A stretch of DNA of 64,000 bases from contig NZ_BMXE01000004.1 in assembly GCF_014651595.1 (NCBI RefSeq), forward strand, positions 310,001 to 374,000, given 5' to 3'. Under the pieces are notes generated by a model. That model saw nothing but the letters and a program-made list of their open reading frames with translations, had not been told where the DNA came from and ran no database searches. Positions 1-10,178 of this stretch are shown here, piece by piece. Each line of letters starts with the position of its first letter. Within the stretch, counting starts at the first letter, position 1. This DNA comes from Pseudovibrio japonicus. GTDB lineage: Bacteria > Pseudomonadota > Alphaproteobacteria > Rhizobiales > Stappiaceae. The translations under genes and the position numbers were made by a program.

Positions 1-719
1 CTTGCTGGAGTTGATCTCAAACTATCTAAAACGTACTGCTCCCCCTGAAATCTGACAGAAGTCACAGCATGGATGGTCTGGCTGCGACTGTCCTTCACCA
101 CGACGAACCGAAGTGCTTCTTCCGGATAGCCCAGCGCAAGCAGACTGAAATACTTGGCAATTGCATAGTCCTCACACTCCCCGTTAGAACCGAGAAGATG
201 CAGCGGTGCACGCCACGCATTCGAAGGCCCAGCGGAACCGGATTGCGGACCGGACCCAACACTCTCATTGATAAAAGAATTGAGCAAAGAAAGCTGCCGA
301 AGCGACTTACTCTGCCCTGCCCTGCGAAGAATACGGGACCACGCCTGAACGGGGCCTACACCTCGAACATCTCCAGCCATGCATTGCTTTAGCTGTTTCA
401 GCTGTTGTTCACACTCCGGCAATACCGACTGCCATTTCCGAAAAGCCCGGTTATCGCCACCGCTGATCTCAACTGAGCCAAACAGCCCAAAATTCTCAGA
501 GTGTTTCTGCGCAGCCGGACGCGCAAATTTGGCAAAGGAGAACAAACGACGGCGGCGTACCTTGTCTGGATAATCCAGCTGCAGATTGTGCGCTTGCCCT
601 TTGGACATGCTAGAGACAATGCCGGTCAAAAAGGCAGTTTTGACAACCATGCCTATAAAGCCGCGCCGCAGCACTCCCTTTTTCCTACGATGTTTGCCCC
701 GGTATTCTGGATGAGCCAT
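1..719 (-). CDS. LapG-like periplasmic cysteine protease (partial)
   Basis: This reading frame is open to the left edge, so the C-terminus is missing. It belongs to the bacterial transglutaminase-like cysteine peptidase family (LapG type). The visible triad fits: Cys in GECEDYAIAKY, His in TIHAVTSV and Asp in YVLDSLRS. A basic N-terminus followed by a short hydrophobic stretch (about residues 20-42, ending SKGQA) looks like a signal peptide, so the protein should act in the periplasm. Known LapG enzymes cut the N-terminal retention module of giant RTX adhesins and so release them from the cell surface. The start ATG lies 6 bases after the hlyD-type stop codon, so the gene is probably co-transcribed with the secretion adaptor. 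The substrate adhesin is not in the window. Confidence 0.8.
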   Translation of the reverse strand, partial: MAHPEYRGKHRRKKGVLRRGFIGMVVKTAFLTGIVSSMSKGQAHNLQLDYPDKVRRRRLFSFAKFARPAAQKHSENFGLFGSVEISGGDNRAFRKWQSVLPECEQQLKQLKQCMAGDVRGVGPVQAWSRILRRAGQSKSLRQLSLLNSFINESVGSGPQSGSAGPSNAWRAPLHLLGSNGECEDYAIAKYFSLLALGYPEEALRFVVVKDSRSQTIHAVTSVRFQGEQYVLDSLRSTPA

Positions 720-725
720 ATCGCA

Positions 726-2213
726 TTACCGTTCTCTAAGCGCCTCCTCACGCACACGATTAACCGGCTTAAGAATGTAGGAAAGCACACTCTTTTCTCC
801 GGTAAGAATATCGACGGAGGCGACCATCCCCGGTAGAATAGGGAGTTTCTTGTTGCGACTTTCTAACTCCGCGCGGCTGGTTGTGACGATTACGGAGTAA
901 AACTGCTCATGAGTAATTTCATCGTAAACAGTGTCTGTAGAAATTCCTTCAACTTTACCCTCCAGCCCACCATAAATTGAAAAGTCATAGGCTCTCAGTT
1001 TCACAAGAGCTGGCTGGCCCGGGTGGATAAAGGCAATGTCCTGCGGCTTGACCTTGGCCTCCACCCGCAAAGACTCTTCAACCGGCACAATGGACATCAA
1101 CGGCTGCACAGGTGACGCCAAACCTCCAACTCGACTAGCATCAGCCCTGTAGACAATCCCATCCATAGGAGCACGGATCACCGCGTGATCAACCGTGTCA
1201 CTTGCTAGCGTGGAAGCTGCGGCAATAATAGTATCAAGCTGCGCCTGAACCTCTCTCAGTTGCGTACGCGCGGTCTGCCGAAATTCGGTATAAAGCGTTT
1301 CAATCTCCTGCTCCGCCTCTTCAACAGCTGTTTTCAAACGCCCTTCCGCGACCCGAAGCGCATTAATCTGCCCCTCAAGATCACCAATCTCCCGCTGTAG
1401 CTTCAGCATATCGGTTCGCGGAACAATCTGCTTCTCCGCAAGAGGCGCTTTCAGTTCTCGCTCTTCGTTGGCAAGGCGCAGCAGGTCAACAAGCTTACGC
1501 GTCTGGCTTTGGGAGGCCTCCAGTTCCGTAATGCGCTGTGCAACACGGGACTGTTTGATCGCAACTTGTCCCTTCAACCCTTCCAGACTGGCCTGAAATA
1601 ACGAAAGCTCCGAAGCAACAACCTTTGAGGCTTGTTCCTGATACTGGTCAGAATAGATCAGCTCCTCACCACGCTCTGGCCATACGGACTGGAACTCAAG
1701 ACGCTCCCGAGCAATCTCCAGTGCCAGCTGCTTTGCAACCAACTCCCCCAGATTGGCGGAGAACCCGGTATCATCAAGGCGGATGAGCACATCCCCTTTG
1801 CTCACCAAATCGCCTGTCTTGACCAGAACCTCCTGAATGACGCCCCCTTCAGGGCTCTGAAGAACCTGTATTTTTGCAGAGGGAATAACCCGTCCATCCC
1901 CGCGTGTTACCTCTTCCAGCTGTGTCACACTCGCCCATACAAGAAAGGCAATCAGAAGCAATCCGATCAGGACGACCAAAACCCGCACCCGTGTAAATGC
2001 TGCAGACTCCAGCCCTAGAGATACCAGCGCAGCCCCGCGTGGAAGCCGCGGGACGGTAGATCCTGATCCGAGCCACTTTCGGATCAGTCCCTTCAATTTC
2101 CGCACCAGCGCCTTCGTTTTTTGCTTCAACTGCTTAATCGTTATCAGATGCAAACAGGATCCCCCTAGAAACTCCCCAACAAGTTCCAGAGGCACGCCGC
2201 CGACCGGAATCAA
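726..2213 (-). CDS. HlyD/LapC-type membrane fusion protein of a type I secretion system
   Basis: Periplasmic adaptor that joins the inner-membrane ABC exporter to the TolC-type channel. It has a cytosolic N-terminus, one transmembrane helix (VLIGLLLIAFLVW, about residues 80-95), a lipoyl-like half (PEGGVIQEVLV), a long coiled coil of about 200 residues rich in Glu, Gln, Leu and Arg, and the returning barrel segment (APMDGIVYRAD). The length of 475-495 residues is normal for the family. The start is uncertain. The longest frame begins with TTG at 2213 (AAGGA just upstream), while a second TTG at 2153 has AGGGGG seven bases upstream and would give 475 residues. No ATG is available near either. 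The gene is divergent from the exporter gene, with 72 bases between them. Confidence 0.9.
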   Translation of the reverse strand: MIPVGGVPLELVGEFLGGSCLHLITIKQLKQKTKALVRKLKGLIRKWLGSGSTVPRLPRGAALVSLGLESAAFTRVRVLVVLIGLLLIAFLVWASVTQLEEVTRGDGRVIPSAKIQVLQSPEGGVIQEVLVKTGDLVSKGDVLIRLDDTGFSANLGELVAKQLALEIARERLEFQSVWPERGEELIYSDQYQEQASKVVASELSLFQASLEGLKGQVAIKQSRVAQRITELEASQSQTRKLVDLLRLANEERELKAPLAEKQIVPRTDMLKLQREIGDLEGQINALRVAEGRLKTAVEEAEQEIETLYTEFRQTARTQLREVQAQLDTIIAAASTLASDTVDHAVIRAPMDGIVYRADASRVGGLASPVQPLMSIVPVEESLRVEAKVKPQDIAFIHPGQPALVKLRAYDFSIYGGLEGKVEGISTDTVYDEITHEQFYSVIVTTSRAELESRNKKLPILPGMVASVDILTGEKSVLSYILKPVNRVREEALRER

Positions 2214-2285
2214 GCTATCCTTACCAAAGGTAACCCTCCTTGTTTTTTCTGAATACTACAGGGAGTTATTGCGGAGATTTGCAGG

Positions 2286-4625
2286 TTGGAAGTGACAAAG
2301 ACGGCAGAGGCACAAGAACAGAAAGAAGAAACGCCTCCCTCCCAGAATAAGGAAGGGCCAGACACAGCTGATGCGTCTACCACTCCCGAAAATGAAGAAC
2401 CGCCTAGTAAGCCACCGGCACCCGAGAAAGAACCAGCAGCCAACACGGAAACCAAACCACTCTCTGACGCCAAGCCACGCGTAGACAAGGAGCCCCCGAA
2501 TACTCAGCAAACAACTGGCACCGAGTTAGACTCCCTGCGCGGATGTCTGGAAATCCTGCTGGTTCAATACAATATGTCAGCCAACTCAGAAAACCTGATT
2601 GCAGGTCTTCCCTTGGAGAAGGGCAGGCTCACAGATGACTTGCTGCAAAGAGCGCTGCAACGGGCAGGTTTTTCGACCAAGTCATTCCATCAAAACCTGA
2701 CAGACGTCTCCTCCCTTCTCTTTCCCGCCATCCTCCTGCTGAAGTCAGGAGGTGCGCTGGTTGTTCTGGAACGATACGACGAGCAATCCTACGCCATCGC
2801 TCTGCCTCATGCAGATGGTGGAGCTGTTCTGGCAAAACTTGAGGAGTTGCAGGAACTCTGCAGCGGTAAGGTGATTGTCGCAAAGCCGTTTTACAAACCC
2901 AAAGCGGCGCCAGAACCAAATGCGGCAACAGAGAACGCCCATTGGTTCTTCAGTGGTATCAAGGCCGTTGCCCGTGACTACGCCTTTGTTGCACTTGCAG
3001 CAGCCTTCATTAATCTACTTGCATTGGCCACACCGCTTTTCACCATGCATGTCCTTGACCGCGTGATACCCAACTCTGCGTTCCCCACACTCTGGGTACT
3101 CACCCTCGGTGCCATTGGTGCACTGGTGTTTGACCTTCTTTTGAAATCCCTGCGCGCATCGCTCATTTACTTTGCAGGCAAGCGCGCTGATTTGACTATC
3201 TCTTCCAAGCTATTCGATCAGGCCATGAACCTGAACATGTCACACCGCCCCCAAAGCACCGCTGGCTTCCTCAATGATATGCGCGAGTTCGAGACGATTC
3301 GCGAGTTCATGACATCTGGAATGATCGCAGCCATCACCGACCTCGCCTTCCTAGGGATATTCCTGAGCCTGATCTGGTACATCGGCGGCCCCATGGTCTA
3401 CCCCCTCCTCGTTGCGATCGCAGGCACCGTCACAATTGGCATGCTCATGCAGATCCCTTTGAAGAAGGCAGTCAGAACGACCGTTACCGACGCATCCCTG
3501 CGCAATACGCTCTTGTTCGAAAGCCTCTATGGTCTGGAAACGATCAAGCTCCAACGCGCAGAAGGCCAACAACTGAACAAATGGGAGACAGCAACCGCCT
3601 CCGCAGCCTCTGCGCAGAACAAAGTCAGAGCATTTTCCAGCTGGGCCACCAATCTCACTGGCTTCCTACAGCAGCTGACCACCATTGCCCTCTTGGTCAC
3701 CGGAGCCTACCTGTTCTCAGAAAAGCTGATCTCCATAGGTGGGATCGTCGCCTGTCTCATTCTGGGCGCACGAGCTGTTACCCCGCTCGCAACGCTCACA
3801 AGTTTCCTCGCGCGCTTCCAACATGTCAAAGACGCCTACAGACGGCTTGAGGCCATAAACCAGCTGCCAAGAGAACAACCCTGGGCTTCCTGGCACCTGA
3901 GCAAAACCATAGATGACGGGCAGATCACCCTAAAAAATATGAGCTTCACTTACCCCCATGGAGCAAAACCGGCACTGCGAAACCTGAACCTCTCCATCTC
4001 CTCAGGAGAACGCATCGCTATTTTAGGTCCAGTCGGCTCCGGCAAATCCACTCTGGGGCGGGTCCTAACCGGCCTTTATGCGCCCGAGGCTGGAAGCTAC
4101 TCCATTGACAGTCTGCACCATCAGCAATACGCGCCGACAGAACTGAGAAGATCAATCAGCTACATCGGTCAGGATGCCAGCCTTTTTTCCGGCTCAATAA
4201 GCGACAACATAAAATTCGGACGGCCTGAAGCATCAGATGCGGAGCTGATCAAGGCCAGCGAACTCGCCGGAGCGTTGGAATTCATTGACGCCCATCCGCA
4301 CGGCTTTGCCCGAATAATTGAAGAAGGAGGCAGAGACCTCTCCTGCGGGCAGAGACAAAAGCTGCTCCTAGCTAGAGCATTTATGAACTCACCCAAAATC
4401 CTTTTTCTGGACGAGCCAACAGGGATGTTGGACAGCCAAAGCGAGCAGCAATTCATCAACGCATTGTCTTCTGCGATCAAGCCAAAGCAAACCCTGATTA
4501 TCGCAACACACCGCACGGCACCGCTTGCCTTGGTCGACAGACTGATCATCCTCGACAAAGGCCGCATTCTCGCCGATGGCCCCAAGGACAAAGTCATCCA
4601 TATCCTCGCAAAAAGAACCGGATGA
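2286..4625 (+). CDS. Type I secretion ABC permease/ATPase with C39-like domain (LapB type)
   Basis: Inner-membrane exporter that would thread a C-terminally signalled substrate through the HlyD/TolC conduit. The order is a Pro/Glu-rich leader of about 85 residues, then a C39-like domain (about 90-205) in which the catalytic Cys of true C39 peptidases is not seen in its usual motif. Next come the transmembrane domain (about 225-510) and the nucleotide-binding domain with Walker A GPVGSGKST (about residue 583), Q-loop YIGQDASL, Walker B ILFLDEP and H-loop ATHR. The ABC signature reads LSCGQ instead of LSGGQ. The start is a TTG with GCGGAG nine bases upstream; a GTG two codons later is possible. 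It is the only plus-strand gene of the locus and converges on the small secreted protein gene 9 bases away. Confidence 0.92.
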   Translation: MEVTKTAEAQEQKEETPPSQNKEGPDTADASTTPENEEPPSKPPAPEKEPAANTETKPLSDAKPRVDKEPPNTQQTTGTELDSLRGCLEILLVQYNMSANSENLIAGLPLEKGRLTDDLLQRALQRAGFSTKSFHQNLTDVSSLLFPAILLLKSGGALVVLERYDEQSYAIALPHADGGAVLAKLEELQELCSGKVIVAKPFYKPKAAPEPNAATENAHWFFSGIKAVARDYAFVALAAAFINLLALATPLFTMHVLDRVIPNSAFPTLWVLTLGAIGALVFDLLLKSLRASLIYFAGKRADLTISSKLFDQAMNLNMSHRPQSTAGFLNDMREFETIREFMTSGMIAAITDLAFLGIFLSLIWYIGGPMVYPLLVAIAGTVTIGMLMQIPLKKAVRTTVTDASLRNTLLFESLYGLETIKLQRAEGQQLNKWETATASAASAQNKVRAFSSWATNLTGFLQQLTTIALLVTGAYLFSEKLISIGGIVACLILGARAVTPLATLTSFLARFQHVKDAYRRLEAINQLPREQPWASWHLSKTIDDGQITLKNMSFTYPHGAKPALRNLNLSISSGERIAILGPVGSGKSTLGRVLTGLYAPEAGSYSIDSLHHQQYAPTELRRSISYIGQDASLFSGSISDNIKFGRPEASDAELIKASELAGALEFIDAHPHGFARIIEEGGRDLSCGQRQKLLLARAFMNSPKILFLDEPTGMLDSQSEQQFINALSSAIKPKQTLIIATHRTAPLALVDRLIILDKGRILADGPKDKVIHILAKRTG

Positions 4626-4634
4626 TCTGAAAAG

Positions 4635-5033
4635 CTAATATTCGCGCATATACTCGCGAAAACACAAGCAGCGGTTGACCGCTTCATTATCCCACACACC
4701 CTCTTTCATATACCCAAGAGCAACCCCGCACCAATCACGGGCCTCGAGAGCCCAGTCAAACCGGAGCTGGTCAATACTGCTTTGCTGCGCTGAGACCACC
4801 ACTGTGTTCGCTTCCTCAAAATAGTCGCGCACGCGAACGGAGATTTCTTTATGCAGCTCCCCAGGGTGCTGAAGATTAAAATCGTAACAGACCCCGCCAC
4901 GGAAATAATCTGGAGAAGCAATTGAATAATCGGCACTCTTCGCTTCTGTTCCACAGAGAAGGAACAGGATAAAGACCACCAGGAAGAGAAGGACCAGATC
5001 ACCAGCCGGCCGCATAATCCTGACTTTACTCAT
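4635..5033 (-). CDS. Small secreted four-cysteine protein of the secretion locus, unknown function
   Basis: I do not recognise this protein. The ATG at 5033 is preferred to an in-frame upstream one because GGGGAGG lies six bases before it and the start falls 10 bases after the TolC stop. That gives 132 residues. An N-terminal hydrophobic run (LLFLVVFILFLLC) followed by TEAKSA looks like a signal peptide or membrane anchor. The mature part carries four cysteines (GVCYD, DWCGV, NRCLCF), which would suit two disulphides in the periplasm. Tight coupling to the TolC gene suggests a helper role in type I secretion or adhesin handling, but this is inference from position only. Confidence 0.7.
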   Translation of the reverse strand: MSKVRIMRPAGDLVLLFLVVFILFLLCGTEAKSADYSIASPDYFRGGVCYDFNLQHPGELHKEISVRVRDYFEEANTVVVSAQQSSIDQLRFDWALEARDWCGVALGYMKEGVWDNEAVNRCLCFREYMREY

Positions 5034-5043
5034 GAGCCTCCCC

Positions 5044-6471
5044 TCATAGTTTTGGTTTAGGCTTGGCAACAGGCGTCCCGCGCACCCAACGTGCAGTCAC
5101 ACCAGGCAACGCTTTGCCCGGTAACCAGTCGTCAGTTTCTTTGTCATCTCGCACTTTGCGATAACCAGCTTCTGCCTGAGACGGTGGCTGAACATCAAAC
5201 GTTTCCAGCAGACCACCCATTGCAGCAAGCAAGCGATAATTGGCGAACGCCTGCGCATAACGTGCCGATATCTCGCTAACTTCCGTAAAAAAGACAGTGT
5301 TTTGCGTGTTCAGAACATCCAAGAGCGTCCGCTGTCCAATCGTGAACTGGCTTTCATAAGATATAAGAAGCTGCTGAGAGGCAGAAAGTTGCTTTTTGAT
5401 GAGTGCCAGCTGCTTGGACAGCTCCACCCTCCTGATCCAGGAAGCCCGTGTTTCCCGCTCAACCTCGCGGTAGGCGCGCTCTGACCGCATGCGTGCCTCT
5501 CCCGCCCGCTCTACCTGTTCCGCCCGCCTGTTTTTTGTAATATTGCCGTTAAAGAGATTCCAACGCATCACAACCAGCGCCGCTGCCTGATTGTTCACTC
5601 CAGGAAACCCATTGAGATTCTCACCAAGACGGGAAGACACCTCCAGATCAAATCTCGGATAATAGCCCGATTCCGCAATCTTGATCTCCGCATTGGCCGC
5701 ATCAATGTCAGCTTTGCGAGAGGCAATCAGCGGATTGTTGCGCCGCGCAACATTCAAAACATCTGCAAGCGTACCGGGTATGCGCGGCGTAACGCTGGGA
5801 ACCCCGCCCAGATGCCCGATCGGCTTACCGACAACCTCAATAAAATTGGCTTCCGCCAGTTCCAACTCTTCAAGAACCTCCTCCAACGCAAGCAGTGCTG
5901 CAAAAACCCGTTCAGTGGCCTGCTGCACGTCCGCGACAGAAATAACACCGCGAGACAACCCCGCCCGCATATCCGCGGCAACTTTGTTGTGATAGGCAAT
6001 GTTCCGGTCAGCCGATTGCTTGACTTCCGACAGCCGGGCAACTTCCACATAGGCACGCACAGCGCTGAGCCCAACAAACTCGGAACGCTCCCATACCCTG
6101 AAAGAGGTGGAATCCAGCCTTGCCCGCTGCCGCTCAATCTCATAGGTCGTCGCAAAGCCATCAAAGATCTTCTGGCGCCCGTAAGCTCTGACCTCATAGG
6201 GACCAAAGAAGAACTGGCCCCGCTCGCGGGTGAAACTCCGGTCCGCCCATTCCGTTCCCCCACGAAATTCAAGATCTAGACGCGGCAACCACTCGCCTTT
6301 CGCCTGTTTCAACTCAAAGCCGATCGCGTTGCGATCAAACACCGCTTCACCAATTTCCGGATTGCTATAGACGGTAAGATTCACTGCGTCTCGAAGAGAC
6401 ATTCCGTAACCTGTTCCGCAAAACAGATTCACGGCGGCAACGCCAAGAATGAGAGGCGTCAAGAACTTCAT
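5044..6471 (-). CDS. TolC-family outer membrane channel of the type I secretion system
   Basis: Outer-membrane exit duct of the type I system; a LapE-like protein of 475 residues. It has a signal peptide (first 24 residues, ending GTGYG), then the duplicated TolC repeats with long helical stretches (EIGEAVFDRN, ARLDSTSFRV, VERAGEARMRSERAYREVERE) and the family sequence GQRTLLDVLNTQN near residue 385. The C-terminal tail is Pro/Lys-rich. The start at 6471 is supported by AGAGGG at good spacing. The gene is separated from hlyD by the oppositely oriented exporter, and the small four-cysteine gene follows it after 10 bases, probably as one transcript. Confidence 0.92.
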   Translation of the reverse strand: MKFLTPLILGVAAVNLFCGTGYGMSLRDAVNLTVYSNPEIGEAVFDRNAIGFELKQAKGEWLPRLDLEFRGGTEWADRSFTRERGQFFFGPYEVRAYGRQKIFDGFATTYEIERQRARLDSTSFRVWERSEFVGLSAVRAYVEVARLSEVKQSADRNIAYHNKVAADMRAGLSRGVISVADVQQATERVFAALLALEEVLEELELAEANFIEVVGKPIGHLGGVPSVTPRIPGTLADVLNVARRNNPLIASRKADIDAANAEIKIAESGYYPRFDLEVSSRLGENLNGFPGVNNQAAALVVMRWNLFNGNITKNRRAEQVERAGEARMRSERAYREVERETRASWIRRVELSKQLALIKKQLSASQQLLISYESQFTIGQRTLLDVLNTQNTVFFTEVSEISARYAQAFANYRLLAAMGGLLETFDVQPPSQAEAGYRKVRDDKETDDWLPGKALPGVTARWVRGTPVAKPKPKL

Positions 6472-6961
6472 ACAAACGCCCTCTACGCAATACTAAACAC
6501 AACTGGGCAACAGGAGCTATAAATTACCTGTTTTTAATAAATTGTCATTCCTCACGCAATTAAGTGTAATAAATATCAATAACCAGAAAAGTAATGGCAA
6601 CTAAAATTCAATAGACATTTCACAAAAGATGGTCATTTATACTTATAGCGCACAAAAGAACCAAATCTAACTGCAGTTATAATGCTATCCCGCCAACTCA
6701 GAACCACACTGTTTTAACCTGAGAAAACTGCGTAAGAACTCTGCTTAGGCCGCTTCGCGCAGGAAGTAAGGCTTCGCCAGCACCAGATCTGGTGAAACAC
6801 AAACGCTGCAAACCCGCAGGCATATCCGGCACAATCAAATGAAGCACAAGAAACACATCAGAATATTGAAGGGCACTTCTGATTATCTGGAGGCATCCTG
6901 AGCATTAGTCCGGGCGGGCGTAGAGCAAATCGCCAATCGTACCCGGCTAGTGCACGAGCCC
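6472..6961. other. Gene-poor, AT-rich intergenic stretch upstream of the TolC-type gene
   Basis: No intact gene is seen in about 490 bases. The part next to the TolC gene (about 6500-6700) is strongly AT-rich and probably holds its promoter. Between about 6720 and 6930 the minus strand shows short patches that resemble the end of a response-regulator receiver domain, in two frames and with stops (see findings). This may be a decayed gene. Confidence 0.4.
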
Positions 6962-6994
6962 AAAGAATAAACCCCGGAAGTTTCGCTTCCGGGG
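6962..6994 (-). terminator. Rho-independent terminator after the VOC gene
   Basis: A perfect 9-bp stem (CCCCGGAAG/CTTCCGGGG) with a 5-base loop lies 11 bases after the VOC stop codon. On the minus strand it is followed by TTTATTCTTT. It ends the pyrG-VOC transcript. Confidence 0.85.
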
Positions 6995-7005
6995 CCAAAA
7001 ATTAT

Positions 7006-7860
7006 TTAGCTACAAAAGACCGCAACACCGGCCATCCTGTCAGGTTCAATCACCCAGAAGTCACCGTATTTACGCCCGCCCAAAGCTTGCGCGTAGGCCC
7101 CGAACTTCTCAGGGTCATCAGCTTGAAAGCCCAAAGCGGCCAGCTTGAGACCTCTGCGGTCACTCGGAGCGCGAACCCCGAAAAGACTCTCATAAGCACT
7201 CGGAGACAGAACTTTGACAGTCCCGCGCGCCGTTACAATCTCAACACCGAGACTGGAAAGCCGCGCAGTGCGCTCACCAATAAAGGCCTTCAGGAACTCA
7301 TGGTGGTCCGCGGGATCATCAGCCACAAAGACAACATCGCTCAGAGCACTCACAGTGTTCGGGTGCCTCTGATACTCCGCCTTCCAGAAGTTTTCCGGAA
7401 ATTTGTTGTGACAGGTAAAGAAGCCCATCTCGATGCTGAGCGGATCCGTGGTGAACGTCAAATCAAACGCAACCGGACGCTCTTCGCCTTCAGGGGTTAC
7501 GGCAATCCGCTCAAAGGAAAAGGGAGCATACTCCTGAAGACCCGCGGCACTATACGCCTTGCGGTCATCCGCAGCATTCGCACTATCCAGCACGAACATG
7601 GCGCCCCCCTCGCCCTTCAACAGAAAGTCACGGTTAAACGCCCCAAAGGAGAAAACGCCGTCACTTGGCTCAGTCAACTCGGCACCTTCGCCGATGGCCA
7701 GAACCTCAAGAAAACTTCCATCCAGTTGAACAAGGCGGTTTTCAGTGCCCCATGGATGACGCGCAGTTGGCGTTACCCTGAATCCAAGCTGTTCCCAGTG
7801 TCTTGCCCCCTCCTGCAAGGAGTTTACAGCAAGAACGATGTGGTCAATTCCCTTGGTCAA
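7006..7860 (-). CDS. VOC / glyoxalase-like domain protein
   Basis: A 284-residue protein of the glyoxalase-like (VOC superfamily) type. It opens with GIDHIVLAV, the usual first metal-binding strand. Possible metal ligands are His in the first strand and Glu in SFLEVLAIG and SIEMGFF. A second half starts near residue 165 (ALSDVVFVADD), which suggests two VOC modules. The substrate cannot be told from the sequence; other members act on lactones, thiols or aromatic compounds. It lies 23 bases downstream of pyrG and shares its terminator, so it is probably the last gene of that operon. Confidence 0.75.
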   Translation of the reverse strand: MTKGIDHIVLAVNSLQEGARHWEQLGFRVTPTARHPWGTENRLVQLDGSFLEVLAIGEGAELTEPSDGVFSFGAFNRDFLLKGEGGAMFVLDSANAADDRKAYSAAGLQEYAPFSFERIAVTPEGEERPVAFDLTFTTDPLSIEMGFFTCHNKFPENFWKAEYQRHPNTVSALSDVVFVADDPADHHEFLKAFIGERTARLSSLGVEIVTARGTVKVLSPSAYESLFGVRAPSDRRGLKLAALGFQADDPEKFGAYAQALGGRKYGDFWVIEPDRMAGVAVFCS

Positions 7861-7883
7861 AGCGTTTCCCCCAAAACAGCAAG

Positions 7884-9518
<1,635 letters not shown>

Positions 9519-9690
9519 CTACCACGTTAGAAAGGGCGGACTTATCAGTAGGGATGCGCACTTGGCGTGGCATTTGATAATCCGATACCCTGGATATTTA
9601 AGATATGTCTGAACGCACGAATGACGGACACTGCACAGGCGTGCGGTGCCGTCAAACGCATATTTTGAACTGTTTCTGCTTTACAGCAGA

Positions 9691-10056
9691 TTACTGAGCA
9701 GGTGGAACCTGCGGGCCGGACGGCTCACTTTGCTGCTGCAGCTGGTCCAGAAGACCGTTGCCACTGCCCTGCTCGGTACCTTGAGTGGCAGAACCGGAAG
9801 GAACCAGATCAAGCAAGGAACCTGGACGCTCGTCGTAACGCGCCAGCAGAGAAAGAGCGAGTGAAGTTGCAAAGAAGCAGATAGCAAGAATTGCAGTACC
9901 GCGTGTCAGCATATTCGCTGTGCCACGGCTGCTCATCACGCCACCGCCACCGCCACCGCCAATACCCAATGCGCCGCCTTCAGAACGCTGAAGCAAGACC
10001 ATTGCTACCAGTGCAACGACGACCATCAGGTGGATAACAATCAGAACGGTTTCCAT
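9691..10056 (-). CDS. secG: Preprotein translocase subunit SecG
   Basis: Accessory membrane subunit of the SecYEG protein-export channel. It shows two transmembrane helices (VLIVIHLMVVVALVAMVLLQ and AILAICFFATSLALSLL) separated by the family loop QRSEGGALGIGGGGGGG. The C-terminal tail of about 45 residues is rich in Gln, Ser, Gly and Pro and is longer than in enterobacteria, which is common in alphaproteobacteria. The gene lies between tpiA and pyrG, a frequent order in this group. Confidence 0.95.
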   Translation of the reverse strand: METVLIVIHLMVVVALVAMVLLQRSEGGALGIGGGGGGGVMSSRGTANMLTRGTAILAICFFATSLALSLLARYDERPGSLLDLVPSGSATQGTEQGSGNGLLDQLQQQSEPSGPQVPPAQ

Positions 10057-10101
10057 AGGTATCCGTAGGTTTAATGAATTCGTTAATCGGCCTTCTAACC
10101 G

Positions 10102-10140
10102 AATTTGCTGCGCCTTTCTACCCTAAAGGCGCAGCAAATT
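10102..10140 (-). terminator. Inverted repeat, probable terminator after tpiA
   Basis: A perfect 16-bp inverted repeat (AATTTGCTGCGCCTTT and its complement) with a 7-base loop lies between tpiA and secG. The outer arms are A/T-rich, so the hairpin carries its own short U-rich 3' end. There is no long T-run, so it may be only partly efficient. Confidence 0.6.
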
Positions 10141-10178
10141 GGTGGACTGCGAACAATAATCTTACAATCAGGCGAATA

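Noticed and set aside
398-619. Minus-strand frame of 73 residues
   Set aside because: It overlaps the LapG-like gene in another frame. That frame shows the family triad, so this one is a shadow.
1-6471. Idea that the secretion locus is a recently acquired island
   Set aside because: By eye its base composition does not stand out from the neighbours, and no integrase, tRNA gene or repeat border was seen. Codon use was not measured, so this remains open.
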